Below, piece after piece: positions 37,101 through 47,144 of a stretch of DNA of 64,000 nucleotides; within the stretch, counting starts at the first letter, position 1; each line of letters begins with the position of its first letter. Under the pieces are notes generated by a model. The model searched no databases and was not told the origin of the DNA. It saw nothing but the letters and a program-made list of their open reading frames with translations. Source of the stretch: Lytechinus variegatus (lineage: Eukaryota > Echinodermata > Echinoidea > Temnopleuroida > Toxopneustidae); contig NC_054754.1 of assembly GCF_018143015.1 (NCBI RefSeq), positions 22,258,875-22,322,874 on the forward strand, read 5' to 3'. The translations under genes were made by a program, and so were the position numbers.

Positions 37101-39220
37101 TTTGTGATTTATAAATAAATTTTGTATGAATTAGCATAAATAATTTTCTAGTCAGAATTTCTAAATTCTGTGCAGAACCTCATGTAGCTCTCAGATAGAA
37201 AAAAAAATCAAATTTAGTAAACAAATAAATAATAAGCACTTTTTGTAAGTTTTGGAAAATTATGCATAAATTCACATGTTTAATGAGTTTCAAAATTCTG
37301 TGTAGAAATTTTGTAGCCCCACCTAGAGCTATCATATAGCTAAAGCAAACAAAATTAACATACAGCGCGGCTTGGTTTTCCGTAATCGTTCCAAGGCGGA
37401 AGGATAAGGGTTCTGTCCAGACCATGAGCGAAGGAAAGAGCTCCTAGGAAGTGATCAGCTTGGTTACCGAAACGACCTGAAAGACAAAATCAAGATCAGA
37501 GATTGAATTATGAATATTGCTCTGCGTTCTTTTGTTACACATGTTGAATGCTATCACTGTGTAGTGTGCACAATGCAGGCAAAACCGCTGGCTACTTACT
37601 GCCTAAATCTGCAACATTTGATAAGCTTAAACCTTGCAACGACTAATCAGTATTGTTAAGTTATCGTTTTGAAATAGAAGAGAATGTAAAATCTCCAAAA
37701 CTGTGTATCTCCCTCAAGAAATAGAGGAAAATGTCACAGAATGATGTAAATGTATTACTTTGAGATGAAATGCGAAAGAAGAAATGGTTGTTTTACAAAA
37801 CAAAAACACATTGCAATGAATGAGGATTTTCAAGGGCTCCTAAAGTTTCTAGGAAGCTTTCAAACATTTTGTGGGCGATTTCCAAAATCACCCTAAGCCC
37901 CCAAATAATTTTGTCCCTGCATGTCCACAGACAGAGCTTTATTGAAAAGCCAAAGTTATACAATTGATGCTGGGTTTACCTGGGGGTGTTTCACAAAGAT
38001 TTAAGTATGACTTAGAGTCGCACTTAAACGTCTTGTTGCGCGCGGTATAAAAGGCATGACAGCATTGGTCAGATCATGCCAAGAGGACGCGCACTACTGC
38101 GTATTGATCAATAAGATTGCGCGTTGCTTATAATGTACGCGTCAACATTTAAGTGCGACCTAAGTCATACTTAAATCTTTGTGAAACACCCCCCTGGGCA
38201 GCATTTCAAGAAACAGATAGTCAGTGATCTTCACCGACTATTGTTACAACCTACCGAAATCCAAGTATCTGATTGGCTCAGAGCAAGATTTTCACTGAAA
38301 AATCACTGAAAAAATGTGTTAATGAAACCTGGACCTGCACGGTGCAGTCATTACACAATAAAGCATCAATACTATCGAAATATGCATGGATTGAAGAAAC
38401 TCATTAAAAAATCTGTGATACTTTGAGACCATGCTTGCAAACAGTAGGGCGAAAGCTACTGTTAAGATTATTTCTAAAATACCTCCTTGATATCAATGGT
38501 TCACCCTCTCACAACACTATGCTTCTAAATCTCTCCTCTCTTGACCCTATACTTCTTACTAAACAAGATGTACAATTTTTTGTCCATTGGATATTTATTT
38601 CTGATGACATATCTACAAAGTATATCAAGGTACTATCAGATCATTTGTTTTTCTGACTTGGAAACAGAAACAGCAAAAAAACGGATTATTGAGCCAAAAG
38701 TTCTGGCCCAAACTGATTCTTCAGTTGTGATGTTAAACAGAAAAAGGTCAATAATCAATGACAAATATCAGGAATAAAATCAAACATTTGAAAAAAAGTT
38801 TTGTTTACTCTTTTCTACTTGTAGAAAACAGTAAACAAAATTATTATTTTGTAAAATTATTTTCTATATTATTTTTCCCTGCATGAAAGGAAATTTAACA
38901 TTTTCAACTTTTTGCGTTTGTTTTTGTGGTTGAAATTAGGAAAGATTAATCCCTTACATACATGTATATTTGTGAAATGAATTTATCGCTTGCTTTGACA
39001 AAACAGTAAATTGAACAAGGATACGGATGAGAAGTCATTATGTTACTTGAGTTGGAAACACAAAAACTTTAATATACCTACCCATACAGGGGCAGTAGAC
39101 TACATATCCATTGGGATCAACGTTTCTTATGTCAGATCCACAGACGTGTGAGAACAGTACCATAAGATAAAGGCTCCATAGCATTACAGAACTCTTCCTG
39201 TTTGCACTATCCACCACCAT
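24979..39220 (-). CDS. POFUT1: GDP-fucose protein O-fucosyltransferase 1
   Basis: The enzyme transfers fucose from GDP-fucose to Ser/Thr in EGF-like repeats, notably of Notch, in the ER lumen. Seven coding exons (39082-39220, 37364-37476, 36758-36881, 34469-34634, 28502-28697, 26179-26409, 24979-25194) join in consistent phase to 1185 nt, 394 residues plus stop, close to the family's usual length near 390. Residues 13-28 are a hydrophobic signal segment. The GT65-family landmarks are present in order: [17 protein letters not shown] (about 42-58), [24 protein letters not shown], the GDP-fucose-binding HMRQGSDW (Arg at 241), SPQCLGY, and the [14 protein letters not shown] motif near the end. 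The C-terminus RSEL resembles a KDEL-type retention signal. A good splice acceptor abuts the first ATG, so a 5' UTR exon probably lies farther upstream; Met13 is an alternative start. Introns are full of mobile elements. The identity is firm. Confidence 0.95.
25231..25630. repeat. TTCCGAAGGTTCG tandem/inverted array
   Basis: Dozens of short phrases of the type GGTTCGTAATTCCGAA and GGTTCGTTTGTCCGAAAAC run in one orientation to about 25440. They then appear inverted (GGATTAACGAACCTTCGG) to about 25620. It sits in the last POFUT1 intron. The in-frame readthrough from exon 7 across it is not coding. Confidence 0.85.
26179..26409 (-). CDS. POFUT1: POFUT1 coding exon 6
   Basis: Seventy-seven codons starting [19 protein letters not shown] and containing the [11 protein letters not shown] segment that contributes to the nucleotide-sugar site. 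Acceptor GCCATAG, donor GTAAAA, both phase 0. Confidence 0.95.
26457..27462. mobile_element. Composite of TTAA hairpin elements in a POFUT1 intron
   Basis: Left end TTCA-AGGACAAGTCCACC at 26457 and right end GTGGACTTTACC-TTAA at 27331. A second right-end copy (GAAGTGGAATTGCCC-TTAA) runs to 27462. Internal halves repeat twice, including AGTGAGTGAGTGACGTCATC and its inverse, so copies inserted into each other. Related to 22881. Confidence 0.7.
27751..28276. mobile_element. Tc1/mariner-type MITE (TACAGTGCATCCCA)
   Basis: Inverted termini: TACAGTGCATCCCAGAAAAA with AAGGAAACC on the left; GGTTTCC with TTTTGTGGGATGCACTGTA on the right. TA borders both ends, the target duplication of Tc1/mariner elements. 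About 525 bp, no transposase frame. Lies in POFUT1 intron 5. Confidence 0.8.
28502..28697 (-). CDS. POFUT1: POFUT1 coding exon 5
   Basis: Encodes [15 protein letters not shown] and ends exactly after the HMRQGSDW motif at a GTGAGT donor. The acceptor CTCATCTAG has only 16 bp of intron between it and a foldback element (28714-29140). Confidence 0.95.
28714..29140. mobile_element. Foldback MITE next to POFUT1 exon 5
   Basis: The left arm (GGCCCAAATTCATAAAGGTG, AAAACCCACGGTTGA, TCCATGG) and the right arm (CCATGGATTCAACCGTGGG, TTTTCAAAACCACCTTTGAG, GGGCC) are inverted. Further arm pairs around the centre (CTATTTTATT, AATAAAATAG) extend the hairpin. A possible imperfect duplication GAGACACA flanks it. 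Confidence 0.8.
29371..32695 (-). mobile_element. LINE (non-LTR retrotransposon), 5'-truncated, in POFUT1 intron 4
   Basis: On the minus strand it runs from a partial endonuclease domain through reverse transcriptase to a 3' UTR ending in a GAATT-type repeat (plus-strand AATTCAATTC at 29371). It has the same orientation as POFUT1. Its 3' UTR holds the stem-loop at 29501-29541. It appears to be of the CR1/L2/Jockey-like group that ends in short tandem repeats; the exact clade is not assigned. Confidence 0.85.
29812..32695 (-). pseudogene. LINE endonuclease/reverse transcriptase ORF, disrupted
   Basis: Endonuclease motifs: [19 protein letters not shown] and SDHLPIYH. Reverse transcriptase motifs: [43 protein letters not shown] and the catalytic [10 protein letters not shown]. 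Lesions: a frameshift in the endonuclease near 32515, a TAA near 32408, and a TGA at 31645 between the endonuclease and RT parts. The longest uninterrupted part is 587 codons (29812-31575). Few lesions imply a fairly young copy. Confidence 0.9.
33115..33313. mobile_element. Partial MITE of the GGGCCC..TTACAAAGAG family
   Basis: Right part only: GTAAACAAAGAGAAGCACAC ... CATAGTTGCAATTGATTGGA, ending TTTGTAAGACGGGACCC. It matches the 36000 copy in the reverse direction. A related end, GGGGCCCATTTCATAAAGAG, lies at 32893. Confidence 0.6.
33416..33951. mobile_element. Mutator-like foldback element with 9-bp target duplication
   Basis: Termini TAACCCAGGGA and TCCCTGGGTTA. The two arms stay inversely similar for about 250 bp each (landmarks GGGTAGATTATGGT, TATCTAGCAAGATAAATTAT, CTGGAACCTCAAAAAACGAA). 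The identical 9-mer ATTGTCAAG sits immediately outside both ends (33407-33415 and 33952-33960). A 9-bp duplication with long inverted repeats is characteristic of MULEs. Each arm has a small GC-rich hairpin near its tip. Noncoding, in POFUT1 intron 4. Confidence 0.85.
34049..34397 (+). mobile_element. tRNA-derived SINE
   Basis: Head AGCCATAGTGTAGTGGTTCT with a B-box region GGTCGTGTTTTCAAATC. The body TAGCGTCCTTAGGCAAGG is shared with the copies at 3180 and 8497. It ends AAAGCGCTTTATAAAAATTG plus an ATT tail, like the tail of the GTGGCCCAG SINEs. Full length, in POFUT1 intron 4, antisense to the gene. Confidence 0.8.
34469..34634 (-). CDS. POFUT1: POFUT1 coding exon 4
   Basis: Encodes the highly conserved [15 protein letters not shown] segment. 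The acceptor is TTGTTCCAG and the donor GTAAGA; the last codon (Lys) is split two bases to one with exon 5. A SINE tail lies about 70 bp inside the following intron. Confidence 0.95.
34870..35199. mobile_element. Degenerate TTAA-family remnant
   Basis: The right half carries GCTTTCTCATTGCTTGTCCG, then CCGATTTTGTTCAAAG and an end GGGTTGGATTTGCCCTTTAA. This parallels the right arms of the hairpin family. The left arm is poorly preserved. Confidence 0.4.
35297..35552. mobile_element. MITE of the TTACAAAGAG family
   Basis: Left GGGTCCCATCTTACAAAGAG, right CGGATCAATCGCAATTCTG followed by TGTAAGACAGGGA. Inverted ends and an internal CTGGCTTTCCATAATTGTGG motif are shared with the copies at 33115, 36000 and 50883. 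Confidence 0.6.
35643..35813. mobile_element. Near-perfect hairpin MITE (GGGTGTTTCATAAAG)
   Basis: GTTCGTAAGTTAAGAGCGAC followed by TTTAAGAACGACTGG is repeated inverted with almost no mismatch (CCAGTCGTTCTTAAAG, TCGCTCTTAACTTACGAAC). About 60-bp arms, about 171 bp in total, noncoding. A relative with the same GGTGTTTCA ends lies at 37979. In POFUT1 intron 3. Confidence 0.8.
36000..36265. mobile_element. MITE of the GGGCCC..TTACAAAGAG family, near full length
   Basis: Begins GGGCCCCATCTTTTGCAATTG and ends ACTCTTTGTAAGGCGGGCCCC. The interior has CACAACTATGGATGGCCAGC, ATTCATTC repeats and GTGCTTCTCTTTGTTTACAT. It serves as the reference for the other family copies in the window. Confidence 0.7.
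36758..36881 (-). CDS. POFUT1: POFUT1 coding exon 3
   Basis: Encodes [20 protein letters not shown] and the [15 protein letters not shown] segment. Acceptor GCTTTCAG, donor GTACGT, leaving one base of a Gly codon. Confidence 0.95.
37364..37476 (-). CDS. POFUT1: POFUT1 coding exon 2
   Basis: Encodes [18 protein letters not shown] and [15 protein letters not shown], the N-terminal GDP-fucose-binding part. Acceptor CTTTCAG, donor GTATGT, ending in phase 0. Confidence 0.95.
37979..38197. mobile_element. Hairpin MITE (CCTGGGGGTGTTTCACAAAG)
   Basis: Arms GGGGGTGTTTCACAAAGATT and AATCTTTGTGAAACACCCCC are exact inverse copies. The next part, TAAGTATGACTTAGAGTCGC with CACTTAAA, also pairs with its inverse. 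The centre is GC-richer (GCGCGCGG). About 219 bp, in POFUT1 intron 1. Confidence 0.8.
39082..39220 (-). CDS. POFUT1: POFUT1 coding exon 1
   Basis: Encodes the signal segment ([15 protein letters not shown]) and the start of the catalytic domain (YVVYCPCMG). It ends after one base of a Gly codon at a GTAGGT donor. TTTTTTTGCTTACTCAG directly precedes A-ATG, an acceptor-like sequence implying an upstream noncoding exon. Confidence 0.9.
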
Positions 39221-39369
39221 TCTGAGTAAGCAAAAAAATGGTATATTGTTAAATACTATTGCTAGCAACAAATTCAAACACAAATCAATAGAATAAGTGA
39301 ACTAAATATTATGTGCTTTCATAGTACATATGTCAGGGAATGCATAATAAGTACCCTTTATCATTATCA

Positions 39370-39660
39370 ATTCATCCACCGACATCATCATCATCTTTTC
39401 CTCTTCTTCTTCTTAATCACCATCATCATTGTCCCCATCATCTTCTTCATCATCATTGTCATCATCATCATCATTATAATTGTCCCCATCATCTTCTTCA
39501 TCATCATTGTCATCATCATCATCATTATAATTGTCCCCATCATCTTCTTCATCGTCATTGTCATCATCATCATCGTCATCATTGTCTCCAATCATCTTCA
39601 TCATCATCATCATTGTCATCATCATCATTGTCATCATCATCATCACCATTACCACCTTCA
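39370..39660. repeat. CAT microsatellite with a 51-bp higher-order repeat
   Basis: Degenerate (CAT)n. Within it a 51-bp unit beginning ATTGTCCCCATCATCTTC occurs at 39428, 39479 and 39530, nearly identical. It lies about 150 bp upstream of the POFUT1 start codon. Its open frames on both strands are artefacts. Confidence 0.85.
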
Positions 39661-39879
39661 GGACAAGTCCAAGATATTGTGCACCTTACATAAGGCATTC
39701 ATATATGTTCGACCTATTTAACAAGTGGAATGCCACTGGCAGTCTTGCCTGCATTACACAATATAGCAGCTATGCTGGCTTTGAACACAAATACTAATTA
39801 TTCACAGAAAAAAGTGAATACTTAATTAAACAAGTGGAATGCCTCTGGCCGTCTCACCTGCATCACGCAGTTCAATATA

Positions 39880-41360
39880 GTAGCAGTGCTGACTTTGCAT
39901 ACTACTCTAACTCGCACAAGATGTTCAGTGATACATGGTTACTCTTATGTCCTCTTTTTATGAACTAGACCAATAAACTTACAGAGATATGATGGTTATT
40001 CAACAAAAAACCCCAACATGGCCAAAGTTCATTGACCTTACATGACCTTTGACCTTGATCATGTGACCTGAAACTGGAACAGGATGTTCAGTGATACTTG
40101 ATTACTCTTATGTACAAGTTTCATGAATCAGATCCATAAACTTTCAAAGTTATGATGGTAATTCAACAGATACACCCAATTCGGCTAAAGTTCATTGACC
40201 TTTGACCTTGGACATGTGACCTGAAACAAGCACAGGATGTTCAGTGATACTTGGTTACTCTAATGTCCAAGTTTAACGAACTAGACCAATAAACTTTCAA
40301 AGTTATGATGGTAATTCAACAGATACCCGATTCGGCCAAAGTTCATTGACCCTAAATGACCTTTGACCTTAATCATGAGACCTGAAACTTGCACAAAATG
40401 TTCAGTGATGCTTGATTACTATTATGTCCAAGTTTCATGAATAAGATCCATAAACTTTCAAAGTTATGATGGGAATTCAACAGATATCCCCAATTCGGCC
40501 AAAGTTCATTGACCCTAAATGACCTTTGACCTTGATCATGTGACCTGAAACTTGCACAAAATGTTCAGTGATGCTTGATTACTATTATGTCCAAGTTTCA
40601 TGAATCAGATCCATAAACTTTCAAAGTTATGATGGGAATTCAACAGATATCCCCAATTCGTCCAAAGTTCATTGACCCTAAATGACCTTTGACCTTGGTC
40701 ATGTGACGTGAAACTCATGCAGGATATTCATTGATACTTGATTAACCTTATGTCCAAGTTTCATGAACTAGGTCCATATATTTTCTAAGTTATGATGACA
40801 TTCCAAAAACTTAACCTCAGGTTAAGATTTCGATGTTGATTCCTCCAACATGGTCTAAGTTCATTGACCCTAAATGACCTTTGACCTTGGTCATGTGACA
40901 TGAAACTCTAATAGGATGTTCAGTAATACTTGATTAACCTTATGGCCAAGTTTTATTAACTAGGTCCATATACTTTCTAAGTTATGATGTCATTTCAAAA
41001 ACTTAACCTCAGGTTAAGATTTGATGTTGACGCCGCCGCCGTCGCCGTCGGAAAAGCGGCGCCTATAGTCTCACTTTGCTTCGCAGGTGAGACAAAAATG
41101 TTCATTGACTCTAAATGACCTCGATCATGTGACCTAAGACTCGTTCAAATCGAACATTGATACTTGATTACCGCCCTTATGTCCACGTTTCATGAACTAT
41201 ATCCATAAACTTTCAAAGCTGTGATGGCAATTCAACAAATATCCTCAATGTGGCCAAAGTTTATTGTCCTTGGTCATTTGACCTGAAACTCACACAGGAT
41301 GTTCGATGATACTTGATTACTCTCATGTCTTAATTTCATGAACTTGATCCATATACTTTC
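39880..41360 (+). repeat. Satellite of about 163-bp units carrying DR1-type motifs
   Basis: About eight units, anchored by TTCATTGACC at 40028, 40191, 40342, 40505, 40668, 40860 and (as TTCATTGACT) 41101. Three of the spacings are exactly 163 bp. Each unit reads roughly TGACCTTTGACCTTGATCAT, GTGACCTGAAACT, TTCAGTGATACTTGATTA, GTCCAAGTTTCATGAA, AACTTTCAAAGTTATGATGG. A GC-rich block (GACGCCGCCGCCGTCGCCGT, then GGCGCCTATAGTCTCACTTT) interrupts it at 41028-41095 and contains a GTCTCAC...GTGAGAC hairpin. Confidence 0.9.
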
Positions 41361-41369
41361 AGGTCATGC

Positions 41370-42892
41370 GTCATGAGCTCGCCCCCCAAAAAGGGTGGTG
41401 CTGTTACACATTTTGGCTTCGTGCTATAGTAATTCTTAATTATTTTCAAAACCATAGAGACTATTCCAACAAATTTAGTATCATTTTAAAGCTGAATTAA
41501 TAAGGCAATAGCCTGGAAAGTTTCATCGCTGTAGACTTAAGAGAACTTGACTTATAGCTCTCAAAAGTCAGGACACCAGAGGTGATGAGGGGTGGTGCCG
41601 GAAGCGGCGCCGCCTGTACAAAGTCAATGGGAAAATACGAGTTATGGTGAAATTTTGGGAAAACATCAATATTTTTGTCAAAACTTGGCCTAAACCTACA
41701 AACTTGGTATCAAATTAAAGCTAACATACTCTTCTTTACTGTCTAATGATTGAAAGTAGGTTTGGCCATGTCATAGACCTGTGTGATAAGGTTGAAACAT
41801 AAAAATCTGATAAATAAAATTTGCAATGTCTTAATTTTTACATTTCTTCCAGATTGACACATATTTGAATGACAGTTATTGTTTAGCACTAAACTTGCAT
41901 CAATTACAATTCTGGGGGATGAAAATACTGCTTAGTATCAAGGCAAATCATCCAAATTATTAACTGACAAAGGTCAATGACCTTCAAACATCCAGAAAAT
42001 GTGTTACAAAATTTAGAAGGTTTAGCATTATTTTCTTAAAAGCACCAAGTTTGTACATCTTCACTGATGTCTTATTACACATTCGTGTATATTTCACTAA
42101 ATACAAACACTGACATTAAACAATAAGTATCTGTGTGAAATGGTCAAATTGACATAACCTACCTCAAATGCTATCATACCAAAGGACTGCATACTATATT
42201 TTGGATTTGAACTCATCAAACCCGCCATGGCTTTAAACCATCAAACACAGACTATGTGGATATAATGTGTGCAATTGCACTTTAGAAACTTCTTTCATGA
42301 AGCTGCAGTAGTCATATAAATATATGTATGTTTGTACATATAGCATCTGCAAACTTGTTTCAGTCTTTACTCCTGAACCTATAGACATTGTCTCTTGCAT
42401 GTCATCATCACTTGGCAGATCATTGTAATAAGAGCCTCGGTAAGCAAATTGTGTAACTTACATTTCAATTGTTACTTTTCCTTTGAATTGTTTATGTACC
42501 TACATGTACCATCAATTCCTTTTAAAATGTTAATAACTTATAAATTCTGATGTACAAGGCAAAGAAAACCCAACAAATGTTGGTATTGCAAGCGTTATAA
42601 CACCTGATATATAGTATACGATTCCTGAAACACATGATTTTTTTTGGCTAAAGTCGGGGTCAATTTTCTGATCACTAATTGAACATGAAATATGGTTAGA
42701 AAGGTCTGAATGTGTTCTGTCATAATATAGCATTATTTTTGTCATAGGGGGACTACACAAAATTTTATGACAAAAACCATGAGATTAAAAAAATATCAGA
42801 ATTTCCCTATTCAAGTCCCTGTAAAACTGTTGCCTTATACCTAATACTAAAATGTCATTATTGATGTACCATCGCCTATTTATCGATATACA
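41370..42892. other. No gene seen
   Basis: AT-rich intergenic DNA with a short GC-rich patch near 41590-41620. No exon or element recognised. Confidence 0.45.
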
Positions 42893-44036
42893 TTGCATTG
42901 TTTGCATGCCTTTGTTGTTCACACTTATAAAATGGCAACAATGATCACTTTCTCTAAGCATGCATTTGGCCAGAACTCCAGATCCCAATTGTTATGGGTA
43001 GTGAAAATTGCATGCTTGGTTCTGGTCAAGCGATCGTTGCATAATTTTGTTTGTAAGCTTTTACCACATTCATTTACAAAAAAGAACAACAATGCCATTC
43101 CTAATAAGCATGAAAGTACCTTGTTCATATGTGAATACCAGACCCTGGTTAGTATGGGTATTCCTCGACTTTTTTTATCTCCGTTTTTTTTTGTTGTTTG
43201 TTATTCATTGTTCAATACTTTGATGCATGTTTCTAATCGTACATTTGTTACACGCCTTTTTCCCGATTATGTCATAATAATGCATTCTCTAAACATACTT
43301 TGACTCAATTGAGATTGCTTTATTCAAATGTGAATGTTCGACCCTGACCGGTTTAAGTATAGCTTGTCTTTGGCTAAGCGACGCTCTTGTATTTTTCATT
43401 GCTTTCATGGAAGCTTTTAAAATGCTCATTGCCAATTTTCTCTTGTGTTTTCATGAATTTTAAAATTTAGACTGGCTGATTGGTATTGATTGGCCTGGTA
43501 TAGCGTACTCTCCTTTGTTATGTATTTATTGCTCTGGTGTATATTTTTTTTTCATAGAAAATTGCCTGTTTGCATGTCTTTACCAAAATTAGCAACAGCA
43601 ACAATTTTATCTATTTTCAATTGTACGTGGCAAAAATTATTGTCGCCTCTTTTCATGTCCACAATATGGATTTTGCTTATATTGATATGCTTAATCTTGT
43701 TATTTGCCAACCTGTATGGGGTTATCGTTATTTTTCATCATTTGCATTTCTTATATTGATTTTTTTTCTTTGGGCATCTCTCCAGTAATTATCAATGATG
43801 TATGTTTACCATCTTTGCTCTCTGACGCGTTTGTCCGCTCTGCCTACGAAGATTTCTGCTAAATGCTGCCCTCTCTCGAACTTTTATGAATTCGTTATTT
43901 GTTTTTATGTGTTCGTGTTTCTATGTATCTCTGTTACTTATTTGTTCCCACACAGGACCTTTTATTTTAATTACTCTTCTTTTACCAACTCAATGCCGAA
44001 AGTAGTAGTGAATGTTGAGACACTAACTGTACTTCC
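42893..44036 (+). other. T-rich region upstream of the LINE, possible 5' UTR
   Basis: Two phrases, TTCATATGTGAATACCAGACC near 43126 and TTCAAATGTGAATGTTCGACC near 43324, are similar, suggesting loosely repeated units. Because it leads directly into the LINE ORF, this may be the element's 5' UTR. Hydrophobic open frames here reflect T-richness. Confidence 0.3.
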
Positions 44037-47000
44037 GTGAATACTTTAACTGATATGCCGTTTTATTCCTTGAGTAATGATGACCTCTCCATTAATTTGA
44101 ATACACATAATTCAAATGGCAACCCTCAGGCTAATTTGGCGTACAACCACTTTGTAGCAAACAACATCAATGCATCATCAGAACTTCTAGATTTTCACAC
44201 TGATCATGACTTAATTCGCAATCCTTCATCAGAATACATCACTGAACTTCAATTCAAAAACACTAGTAAACAATTCTCCAAAGATATTTTTTCTTTATTA
44301 CATTTAAACATAAATAAAGCATAAATAAACATTTCGAAGAGTTCCAACTGCTTTTAGACAATAATTCATCTAGACATTCGTTTTCCATTATTGGACTTAC
44401 AGAAACTTGGTTAACTGATGAATCCAATATTCCATTTGCATTAGATCAATATGATTTCGTTTTTAATAACAGGAAAGATAGACATGGCGGTGGTGTTGCG
44501 TTATATGTTTCCCACAATTATGAATACAAAATTCATGACGAAATCACTACTATGAATGAATATGTAGAGTCACTTTTTATCGAAATCAATGTCCTAAATT
44601 CCAAAAATATAATTGTAGGTGTTATATATAGACCACCAAATTCCAACCACAATGATTTTTTACTTTATCTTTCTAACTTAGTTAGAAATCCATTGTTGGT
44701 GAACAAAGATGTTTTTATATTAGGAGATTTTAATATCGATATATTGAAGCATGACAGCAACAATACTGCCCATGAATTTCTTGAAACATTTTTGACTTCT
44801 TCATATTTGCCATTAATATCAAAACCCACTCGCATTGCAGATCGCTCTGCAACCCTTATTGATAACATATTTTGTAACATCATGCCGTCTCCTGATTCTG
44901 AAATAATACTATCCGATCTGACAGATCATTTTCCCATTATGTCACATTTTCCCCTTAAAAATTCGTGTATTAATCCTTCCAAGCCATCAAGGCGGAGACC
45001 TACTCCCGAGAATCTTGCAAGATTGGGTGTTTCGTTAGAATCTGTTGACTGGTCGCCTATTTATAACAATAACGATGTAAACACATGCTTCAATAACTTT
45101 CTTAATATTTTTAACAGTGAATTAGACAAGCATATTCCAAAAGTAAAAGATAAACAAACTAACTACAAAAAATCACCGAGACTTCCTTGGATATCCAAAG
45201 CACTTTTGCGTTCAATCAACAGAAAAAACAGTTTATATTATAATTCCAAACTTAAAGGTACTCTTCAGGCAAAAACTAAATACACCACATATAAGAATAC
45301 TTTAACTAAAACAATACGTTTGGCAAAGAAAAGATATTTTACTGATCAAATAATTCTGTATAAACACGACATTCAAAACACATGGAAAGTTCTTAAACAA
45401 GCCATGAATTTATCCAGTAACAAGTCCGATATAACTGAAATTAGGTCTAACGGTGATATTATTGGTGATCCTGAAAATAAAGCTAATATTTTTAATGACT
45501 ATTTTTCATCTATAGGAACTAACCTAGCTCGAGACATCCCCCCTTCAACAAAACACTTTCATGATTACCTAGGTACACCTAATTCTAGTTCAATATTTTT
45601 CACTCCCGTAGTCAAAAAAGATATTACTGACGTTGTATCTAATTTGAATAATAAAAAAAGTCCTGGTTATGATGATGTCAATAACTTTATTTTAAAAGGT
45701 ATAATATCTGAAATTATCGATCCTTTGACATATATTTTTAACCTTTCTCTAACCTCCGGTCAAGTCCCTGATCGCATGAAAATTGCCAAGGTCATTCCAT
45801 TGTACAAAAAGGGTGACAAGTTAAGTGTCAGTAATTATCGCCCAATTTCTTTATTATCATCCTTGTCAAAAATTTTAGAAAAAGTGGTTTATAGCAAAAC
45901 AATTGATTTTTTTAAATCTCACAATATTTTTTCTAACTTTCAGTTTGGATTTAGAGAAAAACACAACACAGAACATGCACTATTGAATTTCGTTGATAAA
46001 GTGGCCCACGCTTTTGATAATTGCTCACATTTAGTCGGCATTTTTCTGGACTTCTCCAAGGCCTTCGACACCATTAACCATGATATCTTATTACATAAAC
46101 TTTCTCATTATGGTGTGCGCGGGAAGGCCTTGGAGTGGTTCAGAAGCTACTTGTCCGACAGACGTCAATTTGTATCTTTGAATGGTCATGCATCCAACAT
46201 GCAATACATTAATTGTGGAGTCCCGCAAGGCAGTCTGTTAGGCCCTTTATTATTTATCATTTATATTAATGACTTTTGTAAATCATCTGATATCCTTTCG
46301 TTCATTCTTTTTGCAGACGATTCTAATATATTTTATTCCCATAAAAATCCATATACCTTAGTAAATACTGTTAATAATGAACTTTTAAAAGTCACACAAT
46401 GGATAAGATCCAACAAATTGTCTCTTAATCTACTTAAAACTAAATATATGCTATTTAGCAATTCCATTGATACACTTCCCATGGACATTGTTTTAGATGA
46501 CACTAATTTAGAAAGTGTCACATTCATTAAATTTCTCGGTGTTACCGTTGATAATAAGCTTTCCTGGAAATACCACATAGATTGTATATGTAAGATTATT
46601 TCGCGAAATATTGGCATTATCAATAAACTAAAATATCATTTTTCGTCGTCATCACTTTTAATGCTATATTCTTCCCTGATCTTGCCTTACTTGAATTATG
46701 GGATACTTGCCTGGGGCAGCACCCACCAAACCATTTTAGATAGACTGTTATTACTGCAAAAGAAGTCCCTTCGTGTTATTCATAATTCAGCTTTTCGTTC
46801 ACACACTGACCCACTATTTTTTTATAGCAAATTGCTGAAGATAAGCGACCTATACTTATTTCATTTAGGACAATTTGTTTAAATTTGACAAAAACACACT
46901 TCCACGTGTATTTGATTCTATGTTTCCTCTTAATCGGTCTTTTCATAATTACCCTACTAGGCAATCTAACGAATTTCATTTACCCCGTTTTAGAACTTTA

Positions 47001-47144
47001 TTGGCAAAGAGTACATTTATGTTCGATGGTCCTAGATTTTGGAACTCCCTCGACATTAACATAAAAAACAGCCCTTCCATACATTCTTTTAAAAGAAAAC
47101 TGAAAAACTTCTTACTTCAATCCTACCGAGGTCTTCATTACTAA
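44037..47144 (+). pseudogene. LINE endonuclease/reverse transcriptase ORF with two frameshifts
   Basis: The frame from 44037 runs into LLHLNINK and shifts near 44322. It then continues (NKHFEEFQLLL, IIGLTETWL, GGGVALYVS) into the 776-codon open part (44552-46882) with [62 protein letters not shown] and FADDSNIFY. A second shift near 46874 moves into the tail FKFDKNTLPRVFDSMFP, NYPTRQSNEFHLP, GPRFWNSL. Endonuclease plus RT is the standard architecture of this group. Only two lesions suggest recent decay. Confidence 0.9.

Noticed and set aside
39311..39797. His/Ser/Ile-rich open frames of 66-136 codons
   Set aside because: CAT microsatellite translated in several frames.
39880..41360. CRISPR or coding repeat array
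   Set aside because: Units are head-to-tail without spacers and have stops in all frames; satellite is the simpler reading.
43490..43759. 89-codon hydrophobic frame resembling a membrane protein
   Set aside because: T-rich DNA upstream of the LINE gives Leu/Phe/Ile-rich translations by composition.
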